DNA from: Antedon mediterranea
Taxonomy: Eukaryota; Echinodermata; Crinoidea; Comatulida; Antedonidae
Assembly (NCBI RefSeq): GCF_964355755.1
Contig: NC_092680.1
Span: forward strand, 3,759,001 to 3,823,000
Length of the DNA stretch: 64,000 nt
Direction: 5' to 3'
In this document: positions 1-12,700 of the stretch, piece after piece
How the letters are laid out: every line of letters starts with the position of its first letter
Position numbering within the stretch: the first letter of the stretch is position 1
Notes under the pieces: generated by a model
Seen by the model: only the letters and a program-made list of their open reading frames with translations
Databases searched by the model: none
What the model was told of the DNA's origin: nothing
Made by a program: the position numbers and the translations under genes

Positions 1-762
1 AATTTTTGGAAAACACAATAAAGTGCTCTTTAATTGGGTGTCATTGAATTGGGTTTGCAGTAGTATTAAAACATTTCCACAAAATGATTACACAGGCTGC
101 CTAATATTGGTGTGCGCTTAATATTGGCGTGCGCTTAATATATGTGTCCGCATAATATTGGTGTCCGCTTAATATAGGTGTCCGCTTAATATAGGTGTCC
201 GCATAATATAGGTGTCCGCTTAATATAGGTGTCTGCATAATATAGGTGTCCTCTGAATAAGAGTTCTACTGTATTATAGATTATATTGCAAATATTGAAA
301 TGGTCTTTAAAAAATTATTCTGTGATTTATCTATTAAGCAGTACACATTTAAATTGTGTATGTCAATATCATGCATTAGTATAGAACTGAAAAATAATAT
401 AATTATTAATAAATATATTTCCCTAATTGACACATAATGAATGAAATGAGGTGGGGGAATCCCCTTCAAGTTACTGTACTCATTTTGTAAATAACATTTA
501 AGGTTGTAACTTGTACAGAGCAGTGGGAAACCCCCTTTACAATCGTATAATTTAAAGTATATGACAATGTATAAATCTTTTTATAAATATTTTCTTCCCT
601 CTATTTTACATTCACAAACAGAAATGTTTTTGACATCTTCAACACTATTCTACAATTTTGTAACAAATAAATGAATATACATATATAAATATGTTTTATA
701 ATAAACATTAACACAAACGTTTTTTACAAAACATTTCTTTAAAATAGCTTTCCAATATATTG
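1..762. other. 3' flank of the PIAS gene, AT-rich, no gene seen
   Basis: This stretch lies downstream of the PIAS stop codon (PIAS runs on the minus strand). It holds a short minisatellite at about 100-258 and otherwise AT-rich sequence with no convincing exon. Part of it is probably PIAS 3' UTR, but I could not find a clear AATAAA on the minus strand close to the stop, so the transcript end is unresolved. Confidence 0.5.
100..258. repeat. 17-bp minisatellite with TTAATATAGGTGTCC core
   Basis: About nine imperfect copies of a 17-bp unit (GCTTAATATAGGTGTCC and variants with TTGG or CATAAT) run in tandem. The array ends in CTGAATAAGAGTTCTACTGTA. The same wording (AATAGG, GTGTCC, TTCTACTGTA) recurs at the two larger minisatellites near 19 kb and 45 kb, which suggests one source family. 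Confidence 0.75.
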
Positions 763-3700
763 TTAAGAAGGATAATTATAATGTGGGTAGCATGGGTAGT
801 TGTTACCATTAGGATACCAATGGTATCTTTGTACCATGGGTGGAGGGGTTACGTTGTAATACTGCTGTTGTGGGTGGTTGGCATTATATTGCGGTTGCAT
901 GTAGTAATTGTTAGGATAGCTTGGACCATCATAGTATTCTGTGCGCTGTCGTTTGGCACATGATTCTGTCATATGTGACCCAATGTTATTGGTTCTTACG
1001 AGTGGTTTTATAGCTGCTGTGTTAGATAACTTAGTACTTTCAGTTTCCTGTGTTTTATCAACAAGTACTATGTTGTTATTTTTACTTTTTTCTGTGTAAC
1101 TCTTTTCTGTGTAACTCTTTTCTGTGTAACTCTTTTCTCTGTTATTCTTTTCTCTGTTATTCTTTTCTGTGTTACTTTTTTCTGTGTTGCTTTTTTCTGT
1201 GTTGCTTTTTTCTGTGCAACTCTTTTCTGTGTAACTCTTTTCTGTGTTATTCTTTTCTGTGTTACAATTTTCTGTATTATTGTTCACAGGATTTGGTTTC
1301 ACTGGTGTATTATTTGTATGTTCTGTTGTCTTTTTTAAATGTGTGCTTTGTTCTGTATCTGTGTTCTCTGTATCACTTTTACAGGGCGATACGGAGCGGG
1401 ATTTTCTTTTACGTGTTTGATCAGCTGGGGATAAAGATGAGGTTAAAATTCTTTCAAAATCTTCAAAGTCCATGTCAGGTGTTAGTGGATCAGATGGTGG
1501 AGGTACTGAATCATCAACAATAGTGTAATCTGAATCAGAGTTCTTATCACTAGCTTGTTCTGGTGAGGTAGGATTGGAAGAGCTTGTTAAGCTTATAACT
1601 ACTGGTGAAACGCACCCTTTGTTAGATGAAAAGTCCAGTTTTGTAGGCTCTACAGGTATAGCGCTGTCTTCGTCATCGTCTGATTCCTCATCTGAGCTTA
1701 TTGTTAGGTCAACATACTCCACCTCTGTCTTACTAAAAGGTTTGAAAGAATTTGCTGAAAAGACAAATTATAAATAAATAAATTATCCATATCACTATAA
1801 GCATTTTTGTTAAGTATCAATATAAGAGGGGAGGTGGGGGAGGGGGAGTAGTAGTAAAATAGGGGAGACCCATTTGGCAAGCATGATTTATTATTACTAA
1901 TCATTTATGGCCCTTGCAAAAACTAAACATATAAAACATTGAACATTAGTGATATGGTAAATAAAGGTCAATTTACACCGACGAGAGGTAACGGTAAGCT
2001 AGGCCCAAAAAATAAAGGAGAACAAAACTAAAATAATGTAAATGTCTGCATTAAGGATCTTTCACACCTGTTCTGGCACGGTTCTGGTCTGGCACCGGCA
2101 AATCAAATCAGATGTTTCGTTTTTGAGACGCTTCACATGGCTTAAGTCAATCAATATGTGCGTAGTTGCATGAAAATGAAACATTGGCGTTATCTTTGAT
2201 TTGGAATCGTGCCGGATATTGACCATAACCGTGCCGAAAAAAGTGTGAAAGTCCCTTAAACCGAAACCCTGCATATCATGTAATGTACTGTATAGCCCAA
2301 CATTTTGCACGCCATTAATTTTCATGGCTTTCGCGATGAGAAAACAATCGAAGAAATAGCAAAAATAGTGAAATTCCCAACAATGTTTTTACTTCATCTG
2401 ACTGTAAGCCTAGATAGAATAGTGTTTAAGTATATACAGTTGTTAATGCACACATGGTATAAATAGAATGTCACTGGTTGAAGGTACACACCTAATTGGT
2501 GACAGTGGCTTAGGCTGCTTTTGTGCTTTCCTGGCAGCTAGTGACTATGTGGAGGTACACACCTGATTGGTGACAGTGGCTTAGGCTGCTTTTGTGCTTT
2601 CCTGGCAGCTAGTGACTATGTGGAGGTACACACCTGATTGGTGACAGTGGCTTAGGCTGCTTTTGTGCTTTCCTGGCAGCTAGTCACTATGTGGAGGTAC
2701 ACACCTAATTGGTGACAGTGGCTTAGGCTGCTTTTGTGCTTTCCTGGCAGCTAGTCACTATGTGGAGGTACACACCTAATTGGTGACAGTGGCTTAGGCT
2801 GCTTTTGTGCTTTCCTGGCAGCTAGTGACTATGTGGAGGTACACACCTGATTGGTGACAGTGGCTTAGGCTGCTTTTGTGCTTTCCTGGCAGCTAGTGAC
2901 TATGTGGAGGTACACACCTAATTGGTGACAGTGGCTTAGGCTGCTTTTGTGCTTTCCTGGCAGCTAGTCACTATGTGGAGGTACACACCTGATTGGTGAC
3001 AGTGGCTTAGGCTGCTTTTGTGCTTTCCTGGCAGCTAGTAACTATGTGGAGGTACACACCTGATTGGTGACCGTGGCTTAGGCTGCTTTTGTGCTTTCCT
3101 GGCAGCTAGTGACTATGTGGAGGTACACACCTAATTGGTGACAGTGGCTTAGGCTGCTTTTGTGCTTTCCTGGCAGCTAGTGACTATGTGGAGGTACACA
3201 CCTAATTGGTGACAGTGGCTTAGGCTGCTTTTGTGCTTTCCTGGCAGCTAGTCACTATGTGGAGGTACACACCTGATTGGTGACAGTGGCTTAGGCTGCT
3301 TTTGTGCTTTCCTGGCAGCTAGTGACTATGTGGAGGTACACACCTAATTGGTGACAGTGGCTTAGGCTGCTTTTGTGCTTTCCTGGCAGCTAGTGACTAT
3401 GTGGAGGTACACACCTGATTGGTGACAGTGGCTTAGGCTGCTTTTGTGCTTTCCTGGCAGCTAGTGACTATGTGGAGGTACACACCTGATTGGTGACAGT
3501 GGCTTAGGCTGCTTTTGTGCTTTCCTGGCAGCTAGTCACTATGCACTATGTGGAGGTACACACCTGATTGGTGACAGTGGCTTAGGCTGCTTTTGTGCTT
3601 TCCTGGCAGCTAGTGACTATGTGGAGGTACACACCTGATTGGTGACAGTGGCTTAGGCTGCTTTTGTGCTTTCCTGGCAGCTAGTCACTATGCACTATGT

Positions 3701-6700
3701 GGAGGTACACACCTGATTGGTGACAGTGGCTTAGGCTGCTTTTGTGCTTTCCTGGCAGCTAGTGACTATGTGGAGGTACACACCTAATTGGTGACAGTGG
3801 CTTAGGCTGCTTTTGTGCTTTCCTGGCAGCTAGTGACTATGATTTTATATTTTCTTTTGCGCTGTGGTTGTTTAATTTGTTGATCTGTATTGTATTTTGT
3901 AAAATGTATCTTTTGCCTAAATAAATAATAATAATAATAATAATAATAACTCACTATTTGTACTATCATTACTGGATGTTGAGCTGGCTTTTACGCTTTC
4001 TTGTGTGCTTTCCACATTAGTGACTTTGGTTGCTGAACCCAATACCACCGTCTCCTCCTTGTTGTTGTTGACTGGTTTCCATCTACCATCTTGTAAGAAA
4101 TGTATCTCATTGGTATCGGGTGATGACTGAATAATCTCTTGGAATAGCCTACAAAAAAAATGAATCAATACATAGTAAAATTCGTCTTGGATTTAGTAGT
4201 TTAAACTTTTACTTATATGATTGTGGTTTAGCTGCTTCTCCCATTTTGTTTTAAGGTAGTACTGGTTCTGAGGACCCATTTCACTTTTGTATTCTTTGCC
4301 TTTTATTCTTTATTCCGACATACACTACTCACCAGTGTTGATGAAATTGTTAAATATTTACTTGATCAAGACTCTACTCTTACTTCAATCAATCAATCAA
4401 AATCTTACTTATTAACTTACAATCAACTTTTATGTACCGTAATATTTTTGTTTTTATTAACTACTCTTTAAAATAAGCAAAATATCATTTTATTAAACTG
4501 TTCAGAAATGTATAGTCGATTCTAAAAGATTTTTTATATAGATTTTCGTTGTTATATATTTCCAAGTTTTGTTGCTAAGCTCATATTTGCTATATGTTGC
4601 AGAAGCTGCTTGAGATGAGACTAAGGCTGTACCTTGTGAAGAGCCTTTGAGCGAAATATTGAATAAAAACTAATTTTTTTTAAATAGCCTACAAAAACAA
4701 ATCCAAACAAATTAATAGGAGGCCTACATTTTAAATGAATAAAAGGTAAACTTACCCATCAAGAACAAGGAGATTAAACGGTGCTTTCTTATCACATACA
4801 GGACAGATCCATGTGGCTTTCCTGAAATTATAAAATAAGTATCAATAAACGTCAATATATACCTGTCAATCAATCAATCTGAATCCTCAGAAGGTGTAGT
4901 GTGCTACATATAGCCCTACTTTTAACCAACACATACTTAATATTCTAACTCTTAAGGCTGAGGGCTACAATGTAAATTGTCTCGGAGCTCAGGGTACATT
5001 ACTCATGAATAATGAGCCTTTAAGCAAAGGACTGAGGTTGAGTTACATTACAGCAATTTTGAATTTGTTTCAAAATTGCACAAACTGAGATGGTTTAAAG
5101 TTGCATGGAGACTCGACTACACACTAAATTTACAGTGTGAATTCATATTATACTTTATGATGATCAGTCAATTCTCTGCACTGCATTTCAGTATAATAGT
5201 ATTATTAAAGTGTCACATACAGTATGTATTATGTGGCACCTGTAAGTTAATGTTTGTCAGGTAAGGATTTTTGCCTAGATACTGGGATCACATGTGAAAG
5301 ACATGTTATTCTGTATCAAGGAATTTGGATATGATACTATACACTATACTGAGAATCAGAATCTATTTTCGAAAATTCAATGTCCTTACTTTTCGTTCAT
5401 CATGAGGTAGAGGGCGGCATCAAAACACTGCAAATGCGTACACGTACTTGCTCGACAGGGAATCTGCATACGCATTTTACCGAGTGGGCATAGTAACGAC
5501 ACTCTTAAACTTGTGGTTGCTATTTCACTATCTGCGTCATGAGATAACTTCTCTTTAACTGTAAAGCAAAACCAAACATAATTATCCTTACAAAATAAAA
5601 AAAAATGTTACTGTTGAGTAAGCGACTACTGAATTGACTACTACCGTATATTCTCTTCTATAGTATAATCCCACCCCTTAAAACATGAAATTGGGCTGAC
5701 TTTGGGGTGTGGGACTATACCCAGGGAAACCATGGTTCATGACAAAAATGACTGTTGAAGCATTTCTTGAAAAACTCATTTGAACTGGCTAGAGAGTGGC
5801 CTACATCCAGACCAAAAGTCAATACTGGGACTATACCCGGGGATATGCCTGTTGGTGAAATAAGACATAAAGTAGGGGGTGGGATTAAACCTGTATATTA
5901 AATTTTTCTATTTTGAGGTTAATGGATTCAAATTAAGCCGATTCTTGCCACGTTTTAAGAATCACCAATTCACCTTTAATAAATTTATACTGTTGAAAAT
6001 AAAAATCAATATTAGAATATTTTACAATTGTATAATCTATGCTACTGTATACCTTGACATACTTTCTTTATAAATAAACCCATTAATAATAATTACTACA
6101 TTTTTTTTCTAGTTAATACAGTACTACTCAAATTATCAAATTTTATACATGCAATTTTCTTGTAGATTCAATTTGTAATTTTTTCCAAAAACAGTTTGTA
6201 ATCACTTGTTTGTTTTGTTGGCCGTCCTCATGATTGGGATCAGGACAAAATTGACCGTTTGCGAAGGAAGACCAACAATTTATGTGCTTGATATGATATA
6301 TTTATTTTTGTATTATTTCAATAAAAATAATAGACAAATCTTTAACTCAAGGTGGAATGTTTTAAAATGAAGTGCAGACAACCAAAGTTTTTTTTTATAG
6401 AATGGTTATATATCCGAAATGATTATTTTAAATGTTTGCATTGTGTCCACCTACACCAATAATTAAGCATACAAATAAATATTTATTATGCAGATAAAGG
6501 TTAACAAACATGATTTATATGAAAGTCATTTTTTTTTCTCATAACAATTTCATTTCATTTTCATTTATTCTTTATTTGTTACAAAATAAATATACAGTCT
6601 AGATATAATAAAACAATATTTTATACCAAAAAAAATACCAGGAAGGCTCGTGACTGGTATGTACTCTCTAAAGAATATGTTTCTAGATTTCATCCACTGC

Positions 6701-9700
6701 TGAGCCATTGTAATTACACATGAACAAACTATTAATTTATGAAACATTTGATCTTATAATTCTTTGAGAAAATTCATAAATCGATAGATTTCCTGATATT
6801 TTCCATTAGGCTAAGCCAACAAACATTGTTGATGCATTATTATGGCATGATATTGATAAACCTTGGAAGTATCAGGGACGTGCAAAGAAATAACACAACT
6901 TTGACATAACTTGTTATAATATTAAAATCATATTGGCAATATTGGTCAATAAGCAGATAGAAATATGTAAACGAAAACAGTAATTCACCTTTTACATTAG
7001 TAAAGTAGTTCATATCTACTCACAAACACATTATAACAAATATACTGCCGCTGCTATGCCACAGTGTTAAAGTGAATAAACCCATTGCAATTAGTAAATG
7101 AGATAAATTCATGGCTAAAGCTCTGTCTACACTATCAAACTAAATGTGATGGGCCCATATATGGACATGATGATGTCATATCACTACCATATTTGGGATT
7201 TATAACAACCATATTTGGGTACATCAGATAGTGTAAACAGAGCTTAATTATACACTGTAGTATCAATAAAAAAAAGTAATATTAACATTTCAAGCAAATT
7301 GAAAATAATAATGAGGTATGTTGACAGACACAATGATGTACAGAGTAGTAACCATGTGAATATAACATTAATGTTTTTAATATCTTGTGAAAAATACTAT
7401 AAAAAATTATGAATTAAATTGTTCGACACACTGTTTATGTGCAGATATTTATTATTTTCAAGAAATTAATTCTATTTACAATGTTTTTATTAATTTGGAT
7501 ATTGGGCCTCATGAAAAATATACATATTTGAAAGTATTTCATAAAGTTTTGGAGGAGTTCACTGTAATTTTAGAGGTGCAAAAAAGTTATGTCGAAATTG
7601 CTGAGGGCTAAAGACTAAAGAAAAGAAAGGAGACTTAGGCTGCTGTTTTCTTGAAGAAAAAAACAATTTTTTTTTTATATTTTCAAAAATATTTCTTTGT
7701 GATTTTGCATCAGGACTGTTTTAGAATAAATAAATGATATTACATGCTTTGTTGTGTGATAATAAACCACTGCACATGATATTTTAGAGTCTGCAGTTGA
7801 AATAGGTCATTGAATATTATGTATTCATGTCTATTCACATGTCATTAAGGTCTAGTATGCATTCACTGAAAAAGGAATATGTCATATTTACAGTATTTTT
7901 AAATAAACCACCCTGAATTTGTAACTACATTTAATATTTTTCATCTAGAAATAGAAATTGAAAACTGCATGATTAGGTTAATTAATCAATTAATATTAAT
8001 AATCCTTATGAAAAAAAAATATGTAACTAAATTTAATATTTTTCCATCTAGCAACAGAAATTGAAAATTCGTTTTAATAATCCTTTTTTAAGATTTTAAA
8101 ATAAAAAAAATGCAAATTAATTTTTACGATAAATTGGATTCATTTATTGTATTGGGTATATTTTGAAAGAATGTTGCAACATCAAGTTCTATACAGAACG
8201 AAAGACAACAATTCTTTATACATATATTATTTTAAAATATATTATTTTAAAACAAATAAATAGTCATTATATCCAACAGATTTATCACGGATTCTTTTTT
8301 CTTTCCTTTTAGAGCATTGTTAATAAACAAATATGTTTATTTATACTACAGTACTGATAGTTGTTTTCAATTATCAGTTGTTGTATTCATTATAAACAAA
8401 ACTGAAACTTCTGGTATAAAATGTAGCTAAAAATAATAATATTTTGTAAACAAATTTCAACTCTGAACATTCAAATTGTTATTACTGGTATCAGGGACAA
8501 GACATTCTGAATTATGAAATATGTACTCTTGACATTGTAATGTCATAACATTAGAAACTTTGTATATATAAATATATTAACAGCATTCAATTCATATTAT
8601 CATAAATTATTTGAGCAGGTCTTCCTAATTAATAACAACTATAGAGCTATTTTTAGATTGCGTAAGGACAACGACCTTCAGAAAATATTCAAATAATTTT
8701 CACGGTTCACTGAACAATAAAGCACTGTAAGTTTCTAATTTGCATATGAATTGATGTTATTGTTGTGCTACTTTACAGTGGATAAAGCAAAATAAGGCAA
8801 GTCTTGAAGTACTGTATAGTCATGAATATGTTGTACGGGATCGGATTATCTGATCAATGGTATAACACAAACATTGACAATGAAATCAATATTAAAAATA
8901 AAATCCCTATTCAAGAGACAAATTCGGGATCCAACAAAGTGCCCCCAATAGAAAAACTCCTATGGGTTGGTTGTAGTGTTAAAACATATGTACAGTATAG
9001 ATTAATAGTAGTCCCTCATTTCATTTTACAAGAAAGTTCCTCCTTAGAAGAGGTATCACTTTAACAGGTTGACCCAAAGGAGAGGTTACTGTGTAACATG
9101 AGTTTGGGATTATTGTTATAAGAATAGTCTATCAGTATCAATCAATGCATTTAATCAAAAATAAATTTCTAACTTGAAGGACTTGAAAATTGTAGCATCC
9201 ATAATAAATACAAAAATAATTATGGATGACCTTGGGTCATAATTGCATGCTTCGATAAGACAGGGGTTGCATATGACTTCCTATTTCAACAGAATAGGAA
9301 GTGTTTTACATTCTGGATTTGACTCAAAATATGCTAAAGTGTTATAAAACTGTAACACAGAGGTCAATTTTTCATCTTTAACCTTTTTTTTTTTTTATAA
9401 CCTGAAATTGTTGAGTAAAAACATATCTTTCAGGCAATACTAAAAAAAAGATAAGTCACTGAACATGAACTTCAAAAAATGTATTTTAATTTAATTGGTG
9501 TAGCAATTGCGTGTGTTAGTTTTGACGGACAAAATGTTGTTGTTTTTCTTGAACAAATAATAAAATTATCATAACTATGTCTTATAATTTATTTAATTAT
9601 GTTTAATATACTACATTTCAAAGTATAAATGCGGAAAAAAAATTTCTCAATAATCACATAAAAGTGTTTTTGTCTTTAAAAAATTAGCATGCAATTGGTG

Positions 9701-12700
9701 AAAATTTATTATGCCGTTTTAATTGTACTTTAATCACTGTAAATCCTTTGGTTATTAACTATTCTTGATAGAATGGCAGAAAGTCATAATGGCAAAATGT
9801 TTTATGAGGAAAAATAATATCAAATGGCATATCTTTGAAAATAATGACATTATTTGAGGTGTACTTGCGTGTGTTAGTTTGACAGACACTACGCTTGCGT
9901 GTGTTAGTTTGACAGACGAAGCTGTGGGTGTGGGTGTGTGTGTTGTCTGGAAAACACTATTGGGCATGTAGTTTGAGAAAAAAAATGATAAGAGTACACT
10001 TTAGGTGTGAAGGTTGGCTATTTATTAAAAATTACCAATATTTTAATAAAATCCAAATACCGTTATGTAATCTCCGACATACAGTAATTTTCACTTGGCA
10101 AATTCAACTACCGGTATACAATACTTGCATGTATAAAAACACAACTAATGTCATCAAAATGGTTTGAAATATTTAAATTGAAAATTAATCTGAAACAATT
10201 ATCTTAATTGCCTAATTATTATACAGTCAACATGAAAACGTGCATGATGCATAAATAGAACATCTTTCTCTATACAATTTTGAATGGACGGCACCTCTTG
10301 AATTAGTTTTCGGGGTTGGTGAGCCCTTATTTATCTCTTCTATTTTTACTTTTATTTTTAAAACCATTCTGAAAATACAGCAAGTACAGAAAAAAATATT
10401 AATTTTGTATTTATTTTATTAATATTTTTATTTATTATATTAGTAAATCTATATGTTTTATTTATTTAATATTTCTTTAAATATTTTTATTTATGTTAGT
10501 AGGCCTACATTTGATTTATTCTTTTATATTTTAATTTGTTTTATTTCTATTTGTTTTAATTTAGTATACTTAATTATTATTGAGTTAATACTAATTAAAT
10601 AGCCTGTTAGTTACTTAACTATATTTTTATTATAGGTATTAATATTTATAGTATCTATTTATTTATAATTATATTGGAATAAATTTTATACTTCAAAATT
10701 ATTTTACCATGCTAATCATCAACACACAAAATGAAACTAAATTGTTTAATTCCATTAAATTTTTTTTTTATGAAGTATAAAAGCTATTAAAATACGCTAT
10801 TTGTAATTGAAATGAAATACACGATCTGCCAAATCCTTATATACACGGCCGCCGTCCGTCAAATATAACGCACGTGTTCGCCAGCGCTCCTCCGGAGACG
10901 GAATACCAGCGATTGCTACTTGTTTGAAGTATAGGCTTAGGCCTAGTTATAAAACCTAGGAATTACATGTATTAAAACTTGAAAAGAACATTCCATGATA
11001 TTAAAATTAACTAAAATCTAACCAATAAATATGTCAAGGCCTAACGCACGGAAGAAATATCTGTCAAATATAACGCACGATTTAGAAAGGTCAGTCAAAA
11101 CACTGAGCAAATTAGCCTAGGCGTGTGCCTATCGCTGTCGCTTGAGACAGTTCGCCCTAATAGCCGTACCGAGGTAATTATTAGGCCTAAAATACCATTA
11201 GAATTAAATATATAAAGCCTAAACTATGTATTTATGTTCTAAATGTATTTATTTATGATTTCTAATAATGTTAAGTACTTACGTGCGTTATATCTTGCGT
11301 GCGTTATATTTTTGACAGAAACTAGTTTTCGTTGTTTAGCGACGCAAGTTTACATTCTGTGAAGAATTTTTGCAGCGGGAAGCCATCGCGGGAGCTATAT
11401 TTGTAGGCTGCCATGTAGTATCGTCTGTTTGCTCATTCTCGGCGGTAATGACAGGAAAACATTGCGTGCGTTAGTTTTTGACAGACAATGGTGACATTTT
11501 TTTTAAATCGGGATTTATATACAATTAAATTACATAACATTTAAAATCTGATGCATTATATAGAGTAAACATATCCTTGAATTGTTTAACATTTTGGTTT
11601 TCGTATTGCCGTTGTTCTAGGCCTAACCCAGCCTAGGCCTAGTCAAACTTGATTGTTGACGGACACAGTAACGCACGTCAGCACAAGCAAAGATATTAAT
11701 TTATTATACAAAAATAAAATATTGTGGTGTCAATATATTGATTTTATTTATTGTTTATACATGTACTTCCAATATCCCAATCAATATTTTTTATTATACT
11801 TCACAATTATCAAATATAAATTGGATTATGAAGTGACACTCAAAATGTTACAAATTCATGGTGTGAGAATAGGCCATTATCACAACAAATTTGAAATTTA
11901 AAAAAAAAATAGTGGGTGGAGTGAAATGAAACTGTGTAAGTTATACCGTTGCATGTTAAACTATCTATTAATTCCCTACACATATTAGTGTATAGTATAT
12001 AATATTTTTTATAAATACAAATTAAAATGGCATTTTATGTAACACCTTAGCATATTTTGACTCATTTAAAAGATAATGAATATATTGGTATCTATCTACT
12101 CAGTTATACGATACCAAAATAAACTGGTTTGTCCATGGCCAAGGAAGTGCTAAGTCTACCCAAGTTTCATAAAGTAAAGCTCTGTCTACACTATCAAAAT
12201 GTATGTGCCCATATGGAGATGATGATGTCAAATCACTACCATATTTAAGCATATTACTAACTATATTTGGGTATATCAAATTTTTGTCAAACTAGTTTGA
12301 TAGTGTCAGACAGAGCTTTAGACATTGGTTTCGCTGGGCTGCATAGGTGGCCTAGCATGGTCGCAGGCCTAGGTAGGCTCATGAATTTGATTCCTATAAC
12401 AAAAACCATACTATTAAAATGCTCAGTTTTAAGGTTTTTGATAACCACAGGGCAATATCAGTAATGAAATCCCTGGAGTGGGATTTATTTTTATTTTATG
12501 TCTTTAGGCATATGAGGCCAAGGATTACTAATAGTAAATTAATCACCGTCCTATCAGATAGGTGGTAATCCCCAGATACAGGGGCTATTTTGTAAACCAG
12601 TTCACCGGAGTAACCCCCCTACTTGTCTAAAATGATGTGTACACTGGACCTACGGTTTATAGTTCGAATCGGCCTCGAACCAACGCCAATTGGATAGCAC

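Larger units (their letters stand above)
1755..3954 (-). other. PIAS intron 9
   Basis: Intron between the SP-RING-distal exon and the last exon (donor GTGAGT, acceptor TTTTCAG). It is mostly the 71-bp satellite, followed by an ATA/TAA microsatellite (about 3921-3948) close to the donor. The ORF at 2062-2325 has no recognisable domain and I do not call it a gene. Confidence 0.75.

Noticed and set aside
1050-1523. 157-aa plus-strand ORF with SFLCN repeats
   Set aside because: Exact antisense shadow of the PIAS pentapeptide repeat; no independent signal.
2062-2325. 87-aa minus-strand ORF in PIAS intron 9
   Set aside because: No domain and no splice signals placing it in PIAS; kept as intronic.
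6210-6300. Possible exon near 6.25 kb (GACCGTTTGCGAAGGAAG)
   Set aside because: Tested as a missing PIAS exon; translation does not match. The real missing exon is at 14045-14150.
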